The notes: generated by a model not told the origin, from the sequence alone. Positions 1-8,472 are shown, counted from the stretch's first letter. The stretch is DNA of 64,000 nucleotides from Amorphus orientalis (GCF_030814015.1 NZ_JAUSUL010000001.1:524001-588000); one strand, 5' to 3'. Program-made: numbers and translations.

Positions 1-642
1 GCCCGCACCGCGCGTCCCGCACCGCGGATCGTACCGACCCAGAAGCGCAGCCGGGAGCGGATGGAGCGGATCCTGAATGCGGCGGTGGAGCTGATCTCCG
101 AGGCGGGCAGCGACGCCATGAAGATGAGCGCGCTCGCCGAGCGCAGCGGCATCTCGATCGGCTCGCTCTACCAGTACTTTCCGGACAAGAGCGCGATCCT
201 GGGGGCGCTGGCCGAGCGCTACCACGCGGAGAGCCGGGCCTGCATCGCCGAGAAGCTGGACCCGGTGGACACGCCGGCGGCGTTCGAGGACGCCTTCGAC
301 GGGCTGATCGAGATCTACTACCAGCTGTTTCTGGAGGACCCCGCGATCCGGGACGTCTGGTCCGGCACCCAGGCCGACAAGGCGCTGGCGGACGTGGATC
401 TCCTGAACTGCTGGGAAAACGGCGATCTTCTCGCGGACACGCTGGCGCGGATCGGGAAGCGGGAGGCCGACCCGGAGCTGCGCGCGTCGGCGTTCACCGT
501 CATGTCCCTCGGCGAGGCGGCCATGCGCCTTGCGATCGCCGGGTCGGCCGATGAGGGCCGCCGCGTGGTGGATGCCTACAAGCGGATGGCGCTCTGCGAA
601 CTCAAGCGCGCTCTCGGCGACATCGACAGCGAGAATGTCTGA
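1..642 (+). CDS. TetR family transcriptional regulator (5' truncated by window edge)
   Basis: The frame is already open at base 1, so the real start lies outside the window. An in-frame ATG occurs at 61, but the codons before it (QKRSRERMERI) resemble the first helix of a TetR DNA-binding domain and should belong to the protein. The helix-turn-helix is clear (AERSGISIGSLYQYFPDK), followed by an all-helical ligand domain of about 130 residues. The ligand and target genes cannot be read from the sequence. The TGA stop touches the stop of the convergent GntR gene. Confidence 0.85.
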   Translation, partial: ARTARPAPRIVPTQKRSRERMERILNAAVELISEAGSDAMKMSALAERSGISIGSLYQYFPDKSAILGALAERYHAESRACIAEKLDPVDTPAAFEDAFDGLIEIYYQLFLEDPAIRDVWSGTQADKALADVDLLNCWENGDLLADTLARIGKREADPELRASAFTVMSLGEAAMRLAIAGSADEGRRVVDAYKRMALCELKRALGDIDSENV

Positions 643-1359
643 TCAGGCCGGGCTGGCGTCCCGGTCGGCCTCCTCGACGCTGACGGCTGCGAAGAATTCC
701 GCTTCCGCGGCTGCCATGAAGGCGCGCATCTCCCGGCGCACGGCCTCCTCGTCGCGCGAGACGAAGGCGCTCGACAGGGCCTCGATCCCGGTCAGGACGA
801 TCACGCGGGTCCCGGCATTGTGCAGGGTTGCGATGCGGACGGTCTGGATGTGGTCGCGGAAGCTCTCGATGGTGTCGATCAGGCGCCGGTTTCCGACGGC
901 CGACAGCCACGTGCCGCGGAACGCGATGTTCGCCTCCATCAGCGCTTCGGGCGCGTCGGTCTCGACGGCCTCGCGGGCCAGATCCCGGGCGGCGATCAGG
1001 GCCGCCAGGCCGTCCGCATCCAGGTTGCGGGCCGCGGCGGCGGCGGCTTCGGGTTCCAGGAGCCGGCGAACCGCGAAGATGTCGCGCACGTCCTGGCTCG
1101 ACAGTTCCGGCACCGCGAAGCCGCGCGTGGTCGGCCGCAGGAAGCCCTGTGAGGCGAGGGCCATCAGAGCTTCGCGCGCCGGCATGCGGGACGTGCGATA
1201 CTGGGTGGCGAGTTCCGTGTCGACCAGTCGGTCGCCGGGGCGGAACTCGGCGCGCTGCAGCTTGCCCCGCACGTCCGTGTAGATCTGCGCCCGGAGGCTG
1301 GCCGTGGTCCCGCCCCCGGAGAGCGGTGACGGGTTATGCGATGGAGGCTTCCGACCCAC
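643..1359 (-). CDS. GntR family regulator with FCD ligand domain
   Basis: A 238-residue protein with an N-terminal winged helix (PGDRLVDTELATQY, then TSRMPAREALMAL) and a C-terminal helical FCD domain, the FadR-type layout. I place the start at the GTG at 1357-1359 because AAGGA lies 8 bases upstream; the longer frame to 1557 is low-complexity Arg/Gly sequence. It is divergent from the aminotransferase gene at 1586 and so probably controls it and the downstream amino-acid transporter genes. Members of this subfamily usually respond to small carboxylic acids; the effector here is unknown. Confidence 0.85.
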   Translation of the reverse strand: MGRKPPSHNPSPLSGGGTTASLRAQIYTDVRGKLQRAEFRPGDRLVDTELATQYRTSRMPAREALMALASQGFLRPTTRGFAVPELSSQDVRDIFAVRRLLEPEAAAAAARNLDADGLAALIAARDLAREAVETDAPEALMEANIAFRGTWLSAVGNRRLIDTIESFRDHIQTVRIATLHNAGTRVIVLTGIEALSSAFVSRDEEAVRREMRAFMAAAEAEFFAAVSVEEADRDASPA

Positions 1360-1585
1360 GAGCTGGTTCCTTCTTTGTCGGGCGCCGGCGACCCTGCCGC
1401 CCCGGCCGTACGGCCGCCTCCCGGCACCAATCGTCGCCGGGTCCGGAGAAAATTTCAAACTTGAAGTGGATACAGTTTTCGCTGAAGCTGGACGATGGTT
1501 GCGGCGGCCGAACCAGGCACGACCGCCCGCGACCGCGTCCAGTCGGCGCTTCATCATGGCGCCAGTTCTCGGGAATGGGATTGCG

Positions 1586-2788
1586 ATGCCGGTTTTCGAT
1601 CGTCTTGCCGAACCGCGGGCCTATGATCGCATCCGGCCCCAGATCATGGATCTGGAAACCGAGAACATCGCGGAACTCGCGGTCCGGGCCCAGTCGCTCA
1701 CCGACGTGATCACGCTGTGGTACGGTGAGGGGGATCTGGTCACGCCGTCCTTCATCCGCGAGGCGGCGAAGGAGGCGCTCGACGCCGGCCAGACCTTCTA
1801 CGTTCCGGACATGCGCGGCCTTCCGGCCCTGACCCGTGAACTCTCTTCCTATCTGACCCGCCTGCACGGACGCGAGATCGCGGTCGAGCGCTCGACCATC
1901 ACGCCGGGCGGCATGCAGGCGGTGTTCCTGGCGCTGGAACTGATCGTCGAGCGCGGCGACAACGTGGTGTTCGTTGAGCCCCAGTGGCCGAACATCAAGC
2001 ACGCCATCCACGTCGCGGGCGGCGAGCCGCGCCCGGTTTCCCTCGATTTCCGCGACGGCAGCTGGCAGCTCGATCTGGACCGTGTCTTCGAGCGCTGCGA
2101 TGCGCGCACCAAGGCCATCATGTTCTCCACGCCCTCCAACCCGCTCGGCTGGACGGCGTCACCGGAAGAGCTTCAGGCGCTCATCGATTTCAGCCGGCGG
2201 ACCGGCATCTGGATCCTGAGCGACGAGATCTACAACCGCCTGCATTTCTCGGGTGACCGGGCGCCTTCGGTGCTGCAACTGGCCGAAGACGAGGATCTGG
2301 TCATCAGCATCAACGGGTTTTCCAAGGCCTGGGCGATGACCGGCTGGCGGCTCGGCTGGCTCACCCATCCGAAATCCCTGGCGAGCCCGCTTTCGGCGAT
2401 GACCCAGTACGTCAACAGCGGCACGGCGGCCTTCGTCCAGGCCGGCGGTCTGGCGGCGCTTAAAGAGGGCGAGACGTTCGTGGGCGAGGTGCGCGCGCGC
2501 TGCCGCGCGGGCGTCGACGCCGCCTATGACGCGCTGGCGGGATTGAACAGCGTGATCCTGCCCGAAAAGCCGGAGGGCGGCATGTACGTCACCTTCGCGC
2601 TCGCCGACGAGGCGGATTCCCGGGAGGCCTGCACGCGGCTCCTGGAGGAGGCGCGGGTCGGCCTGGCGCCGGGATGGCTTTTCGGAGACGCATCGAAGGC
2701 CTTCCTGCGCATGTGCATCTGCCGCGACACGGCCCAGATCGCGGAAGCCGGCGGGCGCATTGCCCGGATGCTGGGGGAGCCCGCCTGA
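1586..2788 (+). CDS. PLP-dependent aminotransferase, class I/II
   Basis: A 400-residue fold-type I aminotransferase. The PLP lysine motif is present (INGFSKAWAMTGWRLGW), as are a cofactor-binding stretch (TPGGMQAVFLAL) and the Asp-Tyr region (LSDEIYNRLHF). The ATG at 1586 (MPVFDRLAEP) is preferred over the upstream in-frame ATG at 1557. It would transfer an amino group between an amino acid and a 2-oxo acid in the cytoplasm; the substrate is not evident. The divergent GntR gene and the downstream amino-acid-type ABC genes suggest use of an imported amino acid. Confidence 0.88.
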   Translation: MPVFDRLAEPRAYDRIRPQIMDLETENIAELAVRAQSLTDVITLWYGEGDLVTPSFIREAAKEALDAGQTFYVPDMRGLPALTRELSSYLTRLHGREIAVERSTITPGGMQAVFLALELIVERGDNVVFVEPQWPNIKHAIHVAGGEPRPVSLDFRDGSWQLDLDRVFERCDARTKAIMFSTPSNPLGWTASPEELQALIDFSRRTGIWILSDEIYNRLHFSGDRAPSVLQLAEDEDLVISINGFSKAWAMTGWRLGWLTHPKSLASPLSAMTQYVNSGTAAFVQAGGLAALKEGETFVGEVRARCRAGVDAAYDALAGLNSVILPEKPEGGMYVTFALADEADSREACTRLLEEARVGLAPGWLFGDASKAFLRMCICRDTAQIAEAGGRIARMLGEPA

Positions 2789-2859
2789 CGGCTCCGATTG
2801 GACCACGGGTGCTTCGGTCCGCCCGGGAACGCGGCGGATCCAGATAAAAGGAGAGGGGA

Positions 2860-3654
2860 ATGAAGCTGAAGACGATCGCAATGGCGGCACTGGCCGCCGT
2901 GATGGCGGCGGGAGTGGCGACTTCGGCCAGCGCGGACACGCTGGTGGTGGGTGCCTATCCGGCCAATCCGCCGTGGGAGAACAAGACCGAGGACGGCTCC
3001 TTCGAGGGCTTCGAGGTCGATCTCGTCAAGGAGATCGCCAAGCGCCTCGGCGACGAGGTCGAGTTCAAGGATCTCGGCTTCCAGGCGCTGTTCGCCGCGA
3101 CCAGCTCCGGCCGGATCGACATGGCGATCTCGTCGATCACGATCACCGACGACCGGCTGCAGAACCAGTCCTTCACCCAGGGCTACTACGATTCCGACCT
3201 GGCGCTGGTCTCCAACAAGGAGTCCGGAATCGGCAGCATGGCCGACATGAAGGGCAAGCCGGTCGGCGCGATCTCGACCTCCACCGGCGAGGCCTGGATC
3301 AAGGAGAACGGCGAGGAGTACGGGTTCGGCGACTACAAGGGCTACAACACCCAGCAGGATCTGCTCCTGGACACCCAGGCCGGACGGGTCGCGGGTGCCG
3401 TGGGCGACATCGCCGGCTTCCAGTACGCCTTCCAGCAGATGCCGGCCATGCACGTGGTCGAGCGCATCGGCACCGGCGACCGCTTCGCCATCATGATGCG
3501 CAAGGGCTCGCCGCTGCTGGAACCGGTCAACAACGCGATCACCGAGATCAAGAAGGACGGCACGATGGCCGCTCTCCACAAGAAGTGGCTCGGAGCCGAC
3601 GCGGATCCCGGAACGGCGACCGTCACCGTGATGGACATCCCGCAGGCGAAATAA
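2860..3654 (+). CDS. ABC transporter substrate-binding protein, amino-acid type (family 3)
   Basis: A 264-residue periplasmic binding protein with a signal peptide ending near ASA-DTLVVG. The family-3 signatures are visible: an opening strand (LVVGAYPANPPWE), then FEGFEVDLVKEIAKRLG, and GRIDMAISSITITDDR. A strong ribosome site (AAGGAGAGGGGA) precedes the ATG. It lies 71 bases after the aminotransferase and 182 bases before the permease. By family it would deliver a polar amino acid or opine-like compound to the permease; the ligand is not determinable. Confidence 0.9.
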   Translation: MKLKTIAMAALAAVMAAGVATSASADTLVVGAYPANPPWENKTEDGSFEGFEVDLVKEIAKRLGDEVEFKDLGFQALFAATSSGRIDMAISSITITDDRLQNQSFTQGYYDSDLALVSNKESGIGSMADMKGKPVGAISTSTGEAWIKENGEEYGFGDYKGYNTQQDLLLDTQAGRVAGAVGDIAGFQYAFQQMPAMHVVERIGTGDRFAIMMRKGSPLLEPVNNAITEIKKDGTMAALHKKWLGADADPGTATVTVMDIPQAK

Positions 3655-3836
3655 TCGCCCGGGCAGCCCGGCGCGCGTCCGCCGGGCGATCGTGATCTCA
3701 CGCCCGCGCCGGCACGGCCCGGGCGTGACGCTTGTGCGGCGGTGCGGACCGGGAGGCCCTGCGGGACATCCGCGCTTCGATCCGGCCGCGCCGGGACCGC
3801 GCCGTCTCCCGTCATGTCCACCGGTTCGAGGTCGCC

Positions 3837-4526
3837 GTGCCCAGCCTGATCGATACCTTCTTCAATTCCGAGGTCATGCTGCGGGCTCTGCCCATGCTGA
3901 TGCGCGGGCTGATCAACACGGCCTATCTGACCGTCGCGTCAGTCCTGATCGGAAGCTTCGCCGGCGTGCTGATCTGCATCGCCCGGCTCTATGCCCCCAA
4001 GCCGGTCCGCTACCTGGCGGTGGGGTTCATCGACATCTTCCGGGCGCTGCCGGTGCTGGTGGTGCTGATCGTCATCTACTACGCCCTGCCGTTCGTGGGG
4101 GTTCGCTTCGATTCCTTCACGTCGGCGGTGATCGCCCTGTCGCTGGTGCTGGCCGCCTTCACGGCCGAGGTTTTTCGCGCCGGCATCATGTCGATCCCCG
4201 CCGGCCAGTTCGAGGCCGCCCGGGCACTGGGGATTCCGTTTCCCATCACCCTCTACAAGGTGATCATCCCCCAGGCCCTGAAGATCGCGACCCCGCCCCA
4301 GACCAGCAACTGCATCGCGATCGCCAAGGACACCTCGCTTGCCTCCGTGGTGGCGATGCCGGACCTGCTCAAGCAGGCGACCGACGCCCAGGCGCTGATG
4401 GCCAATCCGAGCCCGCTGATCGCGGCAGCCATCATCTACCTCATCATCCTGTGGCCGGCGGTCAGGGTGGTGGCCTGGCTGGAGACCCGGGGCGGTGCTT
4501 CGGCGGCAAAAATGGGACCCGATTGA
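3837..4526 (+). CDS. ABC transporter permease, amino-acid (HisM/GlnP) type
   Basis: A 229-residue inner-membrane permease with several hydrophobic segments and the ATPase-coupling EAA loop (FEAARALGIPFPITLYKVII). I choose the GTG at 3837 (PSLIDTFFNSEVML) because GAGG lies 6 bases upstream and the length then matches this family; the longer frame from 3732 adds an Arg-rich non-membrane leader. It follows the binding protein, but no ATP-binding subunit and no second permease lie nearby, so the ATPase must be shared or encoded elsewhere. Confidence 0.88.
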   Translation: MPSLIDTFFNSEVMLRALPMLMRGLINTAYLTVASVLIGSFAGVLICIARLYAPKPVRYLAVGFIDIFRALPVLVVLIVIYYALPFVGVRFDSFTSAVIALSLVLAAFTAEVFRAGIMSIPAGQFEAARALGIPFPITLYKVIIPQALKIATPPQTSNCIAIAKDTSLASVVAMPDLLKQATDAQALMANPSPLIAAAIIYLIILWPAVRVVAWLETRGGASAAKMGPD

Positions 4527-4641
4527 GGAATTAACCCGTCCTTATTGCCGATCGTCCCTTGTGCCTGTCGGTCCCCATTGGGTAACCCAAGGCGGAGCCG
4601 GCGACCCACGTGCCGCAGCGCCCGAGACAGGACGGATCGGA

Positions 4642-5784
4642 ATGGAAGCGACGAAATCAGAGAGCTGGCTTTCCCTTGCGCGCAAGGAAGGACCGTTCTT
4701 CGCCGGCGCCGTCACGATGGTGCTGTTCCTGCTCTACGGGAAGGGCTGGCTCGCCGATCTCTCCAATCCCTGGATCTCCGGGCTGATCTTCGTCTGGGTC
4801 TTCGCGGCGATGCTGTGGGGCGCGTTCGGCGTCGTCCGCCACGCCGACTGCCTGGCCGATCTTCTGGGCGAACCTTACGGCACGCTGATCCTGACGGTGG
4901 CGGTGATCACCATCGAGGTCGCCCTCATCTCCGCCGTCATGCTGGCGGGGGAGAACAACCCGACGCTCGCCCGCGACACCATGCTCGCGGTGATCATGAT
5001 CGTGCTCAACCTGATGATCGGGCTGGCGCTCCTGATCGGCGGCGGGCGGCATGGCGAACAGGAGTTCAACCTTCAGGGTGCGCGCGCCTATCTGGGCGTG
5101 CTCCTGCCGCTGGCCACCATGTCGATGATCCTGCCGCGCTTCACCCAGTCGACCGCGGACGCGACCCTCACCCCGTTTCAGGAGGTCATGTTCGCGACCT
5201 TCACGATCCTGCTCTACGCCACCTTTCTCGCCATTCAGACGGTTCGGCACCGGTCCTTCTTCATGGAGCCGGCCGATTTGAGGCAGACGGAGACCGGCGA
5301 GGAGGAGAACCACGGACACGGCCATCCGACCGTCTCGACGCCCTATCACGCGATCATGCTGATCCTGACGCTGGTCCCGATCGTGATCCTGTCCAAGAAG
5401 CTTGCCGTGCTGGTGGAGTTCGGCATCGAGAGCCTCGGCGCGCCGGCCGCCCTCGGCGGTATCCTCGTCGCGATCCTGGTCCTGGCACCGGAAGGCCTCG
5501 CCGCCCTGGAAGCGGCCGGCAAGAACCGGTTGCAGCGTTCGGTGAACATCTGTCTCGGCTCGGCGCTGGCGACCATCAGCCTGACGGTGCCGGCCGTGAT
5601 GGTGATCAGCCTCGTCACAGCCGAAGACATCATCCTGGGCGTGGGGCCTGCCGAAATGGCGCTGCTCATCCTGACGCTCGGGATGTCGATGCTGACCTTC
5701 GGCGGGGTGAAGACCAACATGCTCCAGGGGGCGGCGCACCTGGTCGTGTTCCTTGCCTATCTGGTCCTGGTCTTCAATCCTTAG
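4642..5784 (+). CDS. chaA: Calcium/proton antiporter, ChaA-like CaCA family
   Basis: A 380-residue integral membrane protein with about eleven hydrophobic segments. It carries two CaCA-type repeats, each with an acidic residue in a helix (VAVITIEVALISAVML in the first half, LAPEGLAALEAAG in the second), and a hydrophilic His/Glu-rich central loop (EEENHGHGH), as in ChaA exchangers. The predicted role is export of Ca2+, Na+ or K+ in exchange for protons. The ATG at 4642 has GGATCGGA just upstream. It is 115 bases after the ABC permease and is probably a separate unit. Confidence 0.85.
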   Translation: MEATKSESWLSLARKEGPFFAGAVTMVLFLLYGKGWLADLSNPWISGLIFVWVFAAMLWGAFGVVRHADCLADLLGEPYGTLILTVAVITIEVALISAVMLAGENNPTLARDTMLAVIMIVLNLMIGLALLIGGGRHGEQEFNLQGARAYLGVLLPLATMSMILPRFTQSTADATLTPFQEVMFATFTILLYATFLAIQTVRHRSFFMEPADLRQTETGEEENHGHGHPTVSTPYHAIMLILTLVPIVILSKKLAVLVEFGIESLGAPAALGGILVAILVLAPEGLAALEAAGKNRLQRSVNICLGSALATISLTVPAVMVISLVTAEDIILGVGPAEMALLILTLGMSMLTFGGVKTNMLQGAAHLVVFLAYLVLVFNP

Positions 5785-5801
5785 GGTGCGCGCTCCGCTT
5801 T

Positions 5802-5837
5802 GAACCGGAAACCGGTTCCCACCTTTCCTGGGATCTG
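5802..5837. repeat. Intergenic repeat, CCGCTTCCCACTTTTCC family, copy 1
   Basis: First of three related copies between chaA and the Lrp-type gene. It contains GGAAACCGGTTCCCACCTTT followed by CCTGGGATCTG. The core resembles the short intergenic repeats common in rhizobial genomes. Confidence 0.7.
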
Positions 5838-5859
5838 TCTTTTCCTGCGCAACGCCCGG

Positions 5860-5896
5860 GCGGAAAACCGCTTCGCACTTTTCCTGGCGTTGCTAG
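5860..5896. repeat. Intergenic repeat, CCGCTTCCCACTTTTCC family, copy 2
   Basis: Second copy, with GGAAAACCGCTTCGCACTTT followed by TCCTGGCGTTGCT; GGAAAA and TTTTCC form short inverted arms. The stretch 5785-6098 holds these three copies joined by unremarkable GC-rich sequence, and no gene. Confidence 0.7.
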
Positions 5897-6059
5897 TCAG
5901 CGCGCGACCGCGCGCCGGCGTCGAGGGCCGGGGTTTGAGGTTGTTCCTTTGCCCTCACGCCGAGTTCGCTTGCGCTCACCGGCTCCGGGTGGGCGGCCTC
6001 CGGCCGGCGGACGGTCGTCCGCTGATGGGGTGGAACCGGATAGGCAGAACGTCACATTC

Positions 6060-6100
6060 GCGGCGGAAAACCGCTTCCCACTTTTCCTGGGATTTGCGCT
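6060..6100. repeat. Intergenic repeat, CCGCTTCCCACTTTTCC family, copy 3
   Basis: Third copy, GGAAAACCGCTTCCCACTTT followed by TCCTGGGATTTGCGCT. It runs directly into the stop codon (6099-6101) of the minus-strand Lrp-type gene. Confidence 0.7.
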
Positions 6101-6578
6101 ACCGCGTAAGCGCGTCGATCGGCATCGGCCGGTCGACCACCTCGCGCAGGGCGAAGCTCGACTGCAGCCGCGCCACGTGGGGCAGCCGGGACAGCTCCAC
6201 GGTGTGGATGCGCTCGTAGTCGGCGATGTCGCGGGCGGCGACCAGGACCAGATAGTCATCGGCCGCCGCCATCAGGAAGCAGCGGATCACCGAAGGACAT
6301 CGGGCGACCGCCGTCTCGAACGCCGACAGCGCCTCCTCCGATTGGCTGTCGAGGGTGATGCGGACGATGACGGTGGTGCCGAGACCGAGCGCCTTGAGGC
6401 CGATCACGGCGCGGTAGCCGGCGATCAGGCCGCTCTCCTCCAGGCTGCGCTGACGGCGCGCCACCGCGGAGGCCGAGAGGCCGATCCGGTCGCCCAGCAC
6501 CACGTGGCTGGCCCGTCCGTCCTCGGCAAGCGCCCGGAGCAACTTCAGATCCAGGCTGTCTACAGTCGTTTCGCGCAT
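6099..6578 (-). CDS. Lrp/AsnC family regulator, probable alanine dehydrogenase regulator
   Basis: A 159-residue protein: an N-terminal HTH (LDLKLLRALAEDGRASHV, then LSASAVARRQRSLEESGLI) and a C-terminal RAM/AsnC ligand-binding domain (VIVRITL, FLMAAADDYLVLVAARD). The start is taken at the ATG at 6576-6578; an alternative ATG eight codons upstream (6602) is possible. It is divergent from ald with about 140 bases between starts. This arrangement is typical of Lrp-type regulators that sense alanine and control the dehydrogenase. Confidence 0.88.
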   Translation of the reverse strand: MRETTVDSLDLKLLRALAEDGRASHVVLGDRIGLSASAVARRQRSLEESGLIAGYRAVIGLKALGLGTTVIVRITLDSQSEEALSAFETAVARCPSVIRCFLMAAADDYLVLVAARDIADYERIHTVELSRLPHVARLQSSFALREVVDRPMPIDALTR

Positions 6579-6638
6579 GAATCCCGCGTCCGGCTCGAAC
6601 ATTCCGATCGTATCGTGTGCCGTTTATCCTGAACAGAC

Positions 6639-6664
6639 GAAAATTCGCGCGGAAATTGCGCGCG
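6639..6664. promoter_or_regulatory. Tandem 13-base direct repeats in the lrp-ald divergent region
   Basis: GAAAATTCGCGCG (6639-6651) is followed at once by GAAATTGCGCGCG (6652-6664). They lie between the divergent starts in an otherwise GC-rich region with AT-containing cores. A role as an Lrp-type binding array is inference from position. Confidence 0.35.
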
Positions 6665-6720
6665 GATCTTCTTAGATGAGAGTGCATCGAGGACGATTGG
6701 AACCGAGGGAGGGTTCAGCC

Positions 6721-7839
6721 ATGCGTGTCGGTGTGCCGAAGGAAATCAAGCCGCAGGAATATCGGGTCGGACTGGTCCCGGCGGCGGTTCGTGAATATGT
6801 GGCCGCCGGCCACAGTGTGATGGTCGAGACCGGCGCGGGCGCCGGCATCCACGCCGACGACGAGGCCTACCGGGCCGCAGGCGCGGAGATCGCGCCGGAT
6901 GCCGCCACGGTGTTCTCCGATGCCGAGATGATCGTGAAGGTGAAGGAGCCCCAGCCGACCGAATGGGTCCGGCTGCGCGAAGGCCAGATCCTGTTCACCT
7001 ATCTCCATCTGGCGCCCGATCCGGAGCAGACCAAGGGGCTTCTGGAGTCCGGCGTGACCGGCGTCGCCTACGAGACGGTCAGCGACAATCAGGGCGGCCG
7101 TCCGCTTCTGGCGCCGATGAGCGAGGTCGCCGGCCGGCTGTCGATCGAGGCCGCCTGCTCGACCCTGCGCCGCAATCTGGGCGGGCGCGGGCTGCTGCTC
7201 GGCGGCGTGCCGGGCGTCGCGCCGGCCCGGGTCGCCGTGATCGGCGGTGGCGTGGTCGGCACCCATGCCGCCCGCATGGCCGCGGGCCTCGGCGCGGACG
7301 TCTCCATTCTCGACAAGTCGCTGGCGCGCCTGCGCTATCTCGACGATCTGTTCGAGGGCCGCGCGCGCACCCTGTTCGCAACGACCGAAGCGCTGGAAAG
7401 CGAAGTGGTGGCGGCCGACGTGGTCATCGGCGCCGTGCTCGTACCCGGCGCGGCCGCGCCGAAGCTGGTGCGGCGCGACATGCTCAAGGCAATGAAGCCG
7501 GGGGCTGTGCTCGTCGACGTGGCCATCGACCAGGGCGGCTGCTTCGAGACCTCCCATCCGACCACCCACGAGGACCCGATCTTCGAGGTCGACGGGATCC
7601 TGCACTACTGCGTGGCGAACATGCCGGGCGCGGTCCCGATGACGTCGGCGGCGGCGCTCAACAACGCGACGCTGCCGTTCGGGCTGGCGCTGGCCAACAA
7701 GGGGCTGAAGGCGCTCACCGAGGACCCGCACCTGTGCGACGGGCTGAACGTGCATCGCGGCCACGTCACCAACAAGGCGGTCGCGGAGAGCCTCGGCCTG
7801 GATTACATGGCCCCCAAGATCGCACTCGGCCGGGCCTGA
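6721..7839 (+). CDS. ald: Alanine dehydrogenase
   Basis: A 372-residue cytoplasmic NAD-dependent enzyme interconverting L-alanine and pyruvate plus ammonia. Family motifs run the full length: the N-terminal MRVGVPKEIKPQEYRVGL, the catalytic-region lysine (MIVKVKEPQ), the catalytic His segment (FTYLHLA), the Rossmann glycines (VAVIGGGVVGTHAARMA), and CVANMPGAVPMTSAAALNN near the C terminus. The ATG at 6721 follows a strong GAGGGAGGG site. It is divergent from an Lrp-type regulator and followed by a hairpin at 7853-7884. Confidence 0.95.
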   Translation: MRVGVPKEIKPQEYRVGLVPAAVREYVAAGHSVMVETGAGAGIHADDEAYRAAGAEIAPDAATVFSDAEMIVKVKEPQPTEWVRLREGQILFTYLHLAPDPEQTKGLLESGVTGVAYETVSDNQGGRPLLAPMSEVAGRLSIEAACSTLRRNLGGRGLLLGGVPGVAPARVAVIGGGVVGTHAARMAAGLGADVSILDKSLARLRYLDDLFEGRARTLFATTEALESEVVAADVVIGAVLVPGAAAPKLVRRDMLKAMKPGAVLVDVAIDQGGCFETSHPTTHEDPIFEVDGILHYCVANMPGAVPMTSAAALNNATLPFGLALANKGLKALTEDPHLCDGLNVHRGHVTNKAVAESLGLDYMAPKIALGRA

Positions 7840-7852
7840 GCAACGACCGGAG

Positions 7853-7884
7853 AGCCGGCCTGCGCACAGCTGCGCCGGCCGGCT
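7853..7884 (+). terminator. GC-rich hairpin after ald
   Basis: AGCCGGCCTGCGCA and TGCGCCGGCCGGCT form a 14-base stem with one mismatch around a 4-base loop, 13 bases after the ald stop. Only a weak T run follows, so intrinsic termination is likely but not certain. Confidence 0.5.
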
Positions 7885-7921
7885 TCCGACCGACTAACTC
7901 TCTTCGACCGGCCGCGGCACG

Positions 7922-8032
7922 GAGCATGTCCCGTTCAGACCGGATGGGTCTGAACGAAAAGGATATGCTCAAGCTATTGAAACCTGAGCCATTTCTATCG
8001 CTCAGACATATCCGTCTGAGCGGAAAAGGCTC
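7922..8032. repeat. Dispersed two-hairpin repeat, copy A
   Basis: An approximately 111-base element of two hairpins. The first has outer arms GAGCAT/ATGCTC and inner arms CGTTCAGACC/GGTCTGAACG. The second has outer arms GAGCC/GGCTC and inner arms CGCTCAGAC/GTCTGAGCG. Copy B (18358) shares the layout and most bases, and more divergent copies lie at 44699, 57621 and 58686. The arms change together between copies. The right half encodes the last residues and stop of the minus-strand NTF2-like gene. The design resembles the RIME intergenic elements of rhizobia. Confidence 0.8.
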
Positions 8033-8444
8033 TCGAGTGCCACCAGATGCGCACCTCCTCCGCCAGTCCGTCCGGCGCCAGCTGCGCCACCAGAACGCCA
8101 TCGAGCTCCATCCGCGGCAGCGGATCGCCGGGCTTGCGGTCGGGAAGACCGGTTCCGGTGGATTTGGCCCAGATCTGGAACAGCTCCTCCGACGCCACCT
8201 GATAGGTGACGGTCCAGTGGGCGATGCCGCCGGTCTCCGTCTCCGCCAGAACCTCGTAGGACACCTCAATGTCCTGCTGCAGCTTGATGCGGTCCCAGTA
8301 GTCCGCGCGCGCCTGGGGCGTGTCCTGCACCTGGAACGGGGTGTTGTGATAGCGCCCGTCCGGTTTGAAGAACGCGGCGAACCCTTCCGAATCCTGGCCC
8401 TCCCACACGCGCTTGTAGGCCGCCATGAAGGCGTGAATGGTCAT
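7995..8444 (-). CDS. NTF2-like (SnoaL-type) protein
   Basis: A 149-residue protein with the pattern of a small alpha+beta NTF2 fold (FMAAYKRVWEGQDSEGFAAFF, then RYHNTPF, then VSYEVLAETETGGIAHWTV). Members act as small enzymes or ligand binders; no function can be assigned here. The last 13 codons and the stop (RAFSAQTDMSER) are made by the dispersed repeat, so the original C terminus was probably different. It starts 28 bases after the molybdopterin-subunit gene ends on the same strand, so the two are probably co-transcribed. Confidence 0.65.
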   Translation of the reverse strand: MTIHAFMAAYKRVWEGQDSEGFAAFFKPDGRYHNTPFQVQDTPQARADYWDRIKLQQDIEVSYEVLAETETGGIAHWTVTYQVASEELFQIWAKSTGTGLPDRKPGDPLPRMELDGVLVAQLAPDGLAEEVRIWWHSRAFSAQTDMSER

Positions 8445-8472
8445 CTGAAGTCCCCCCTTGATCGTTCTCTGT

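Noticed and set aside
4545-6632. A 695-codon open frame overlapping chaA and the Lrp-type gene
   Set aside because: It is out of frame with both, Arg/Pro-rich and without a ribosome site or family features.
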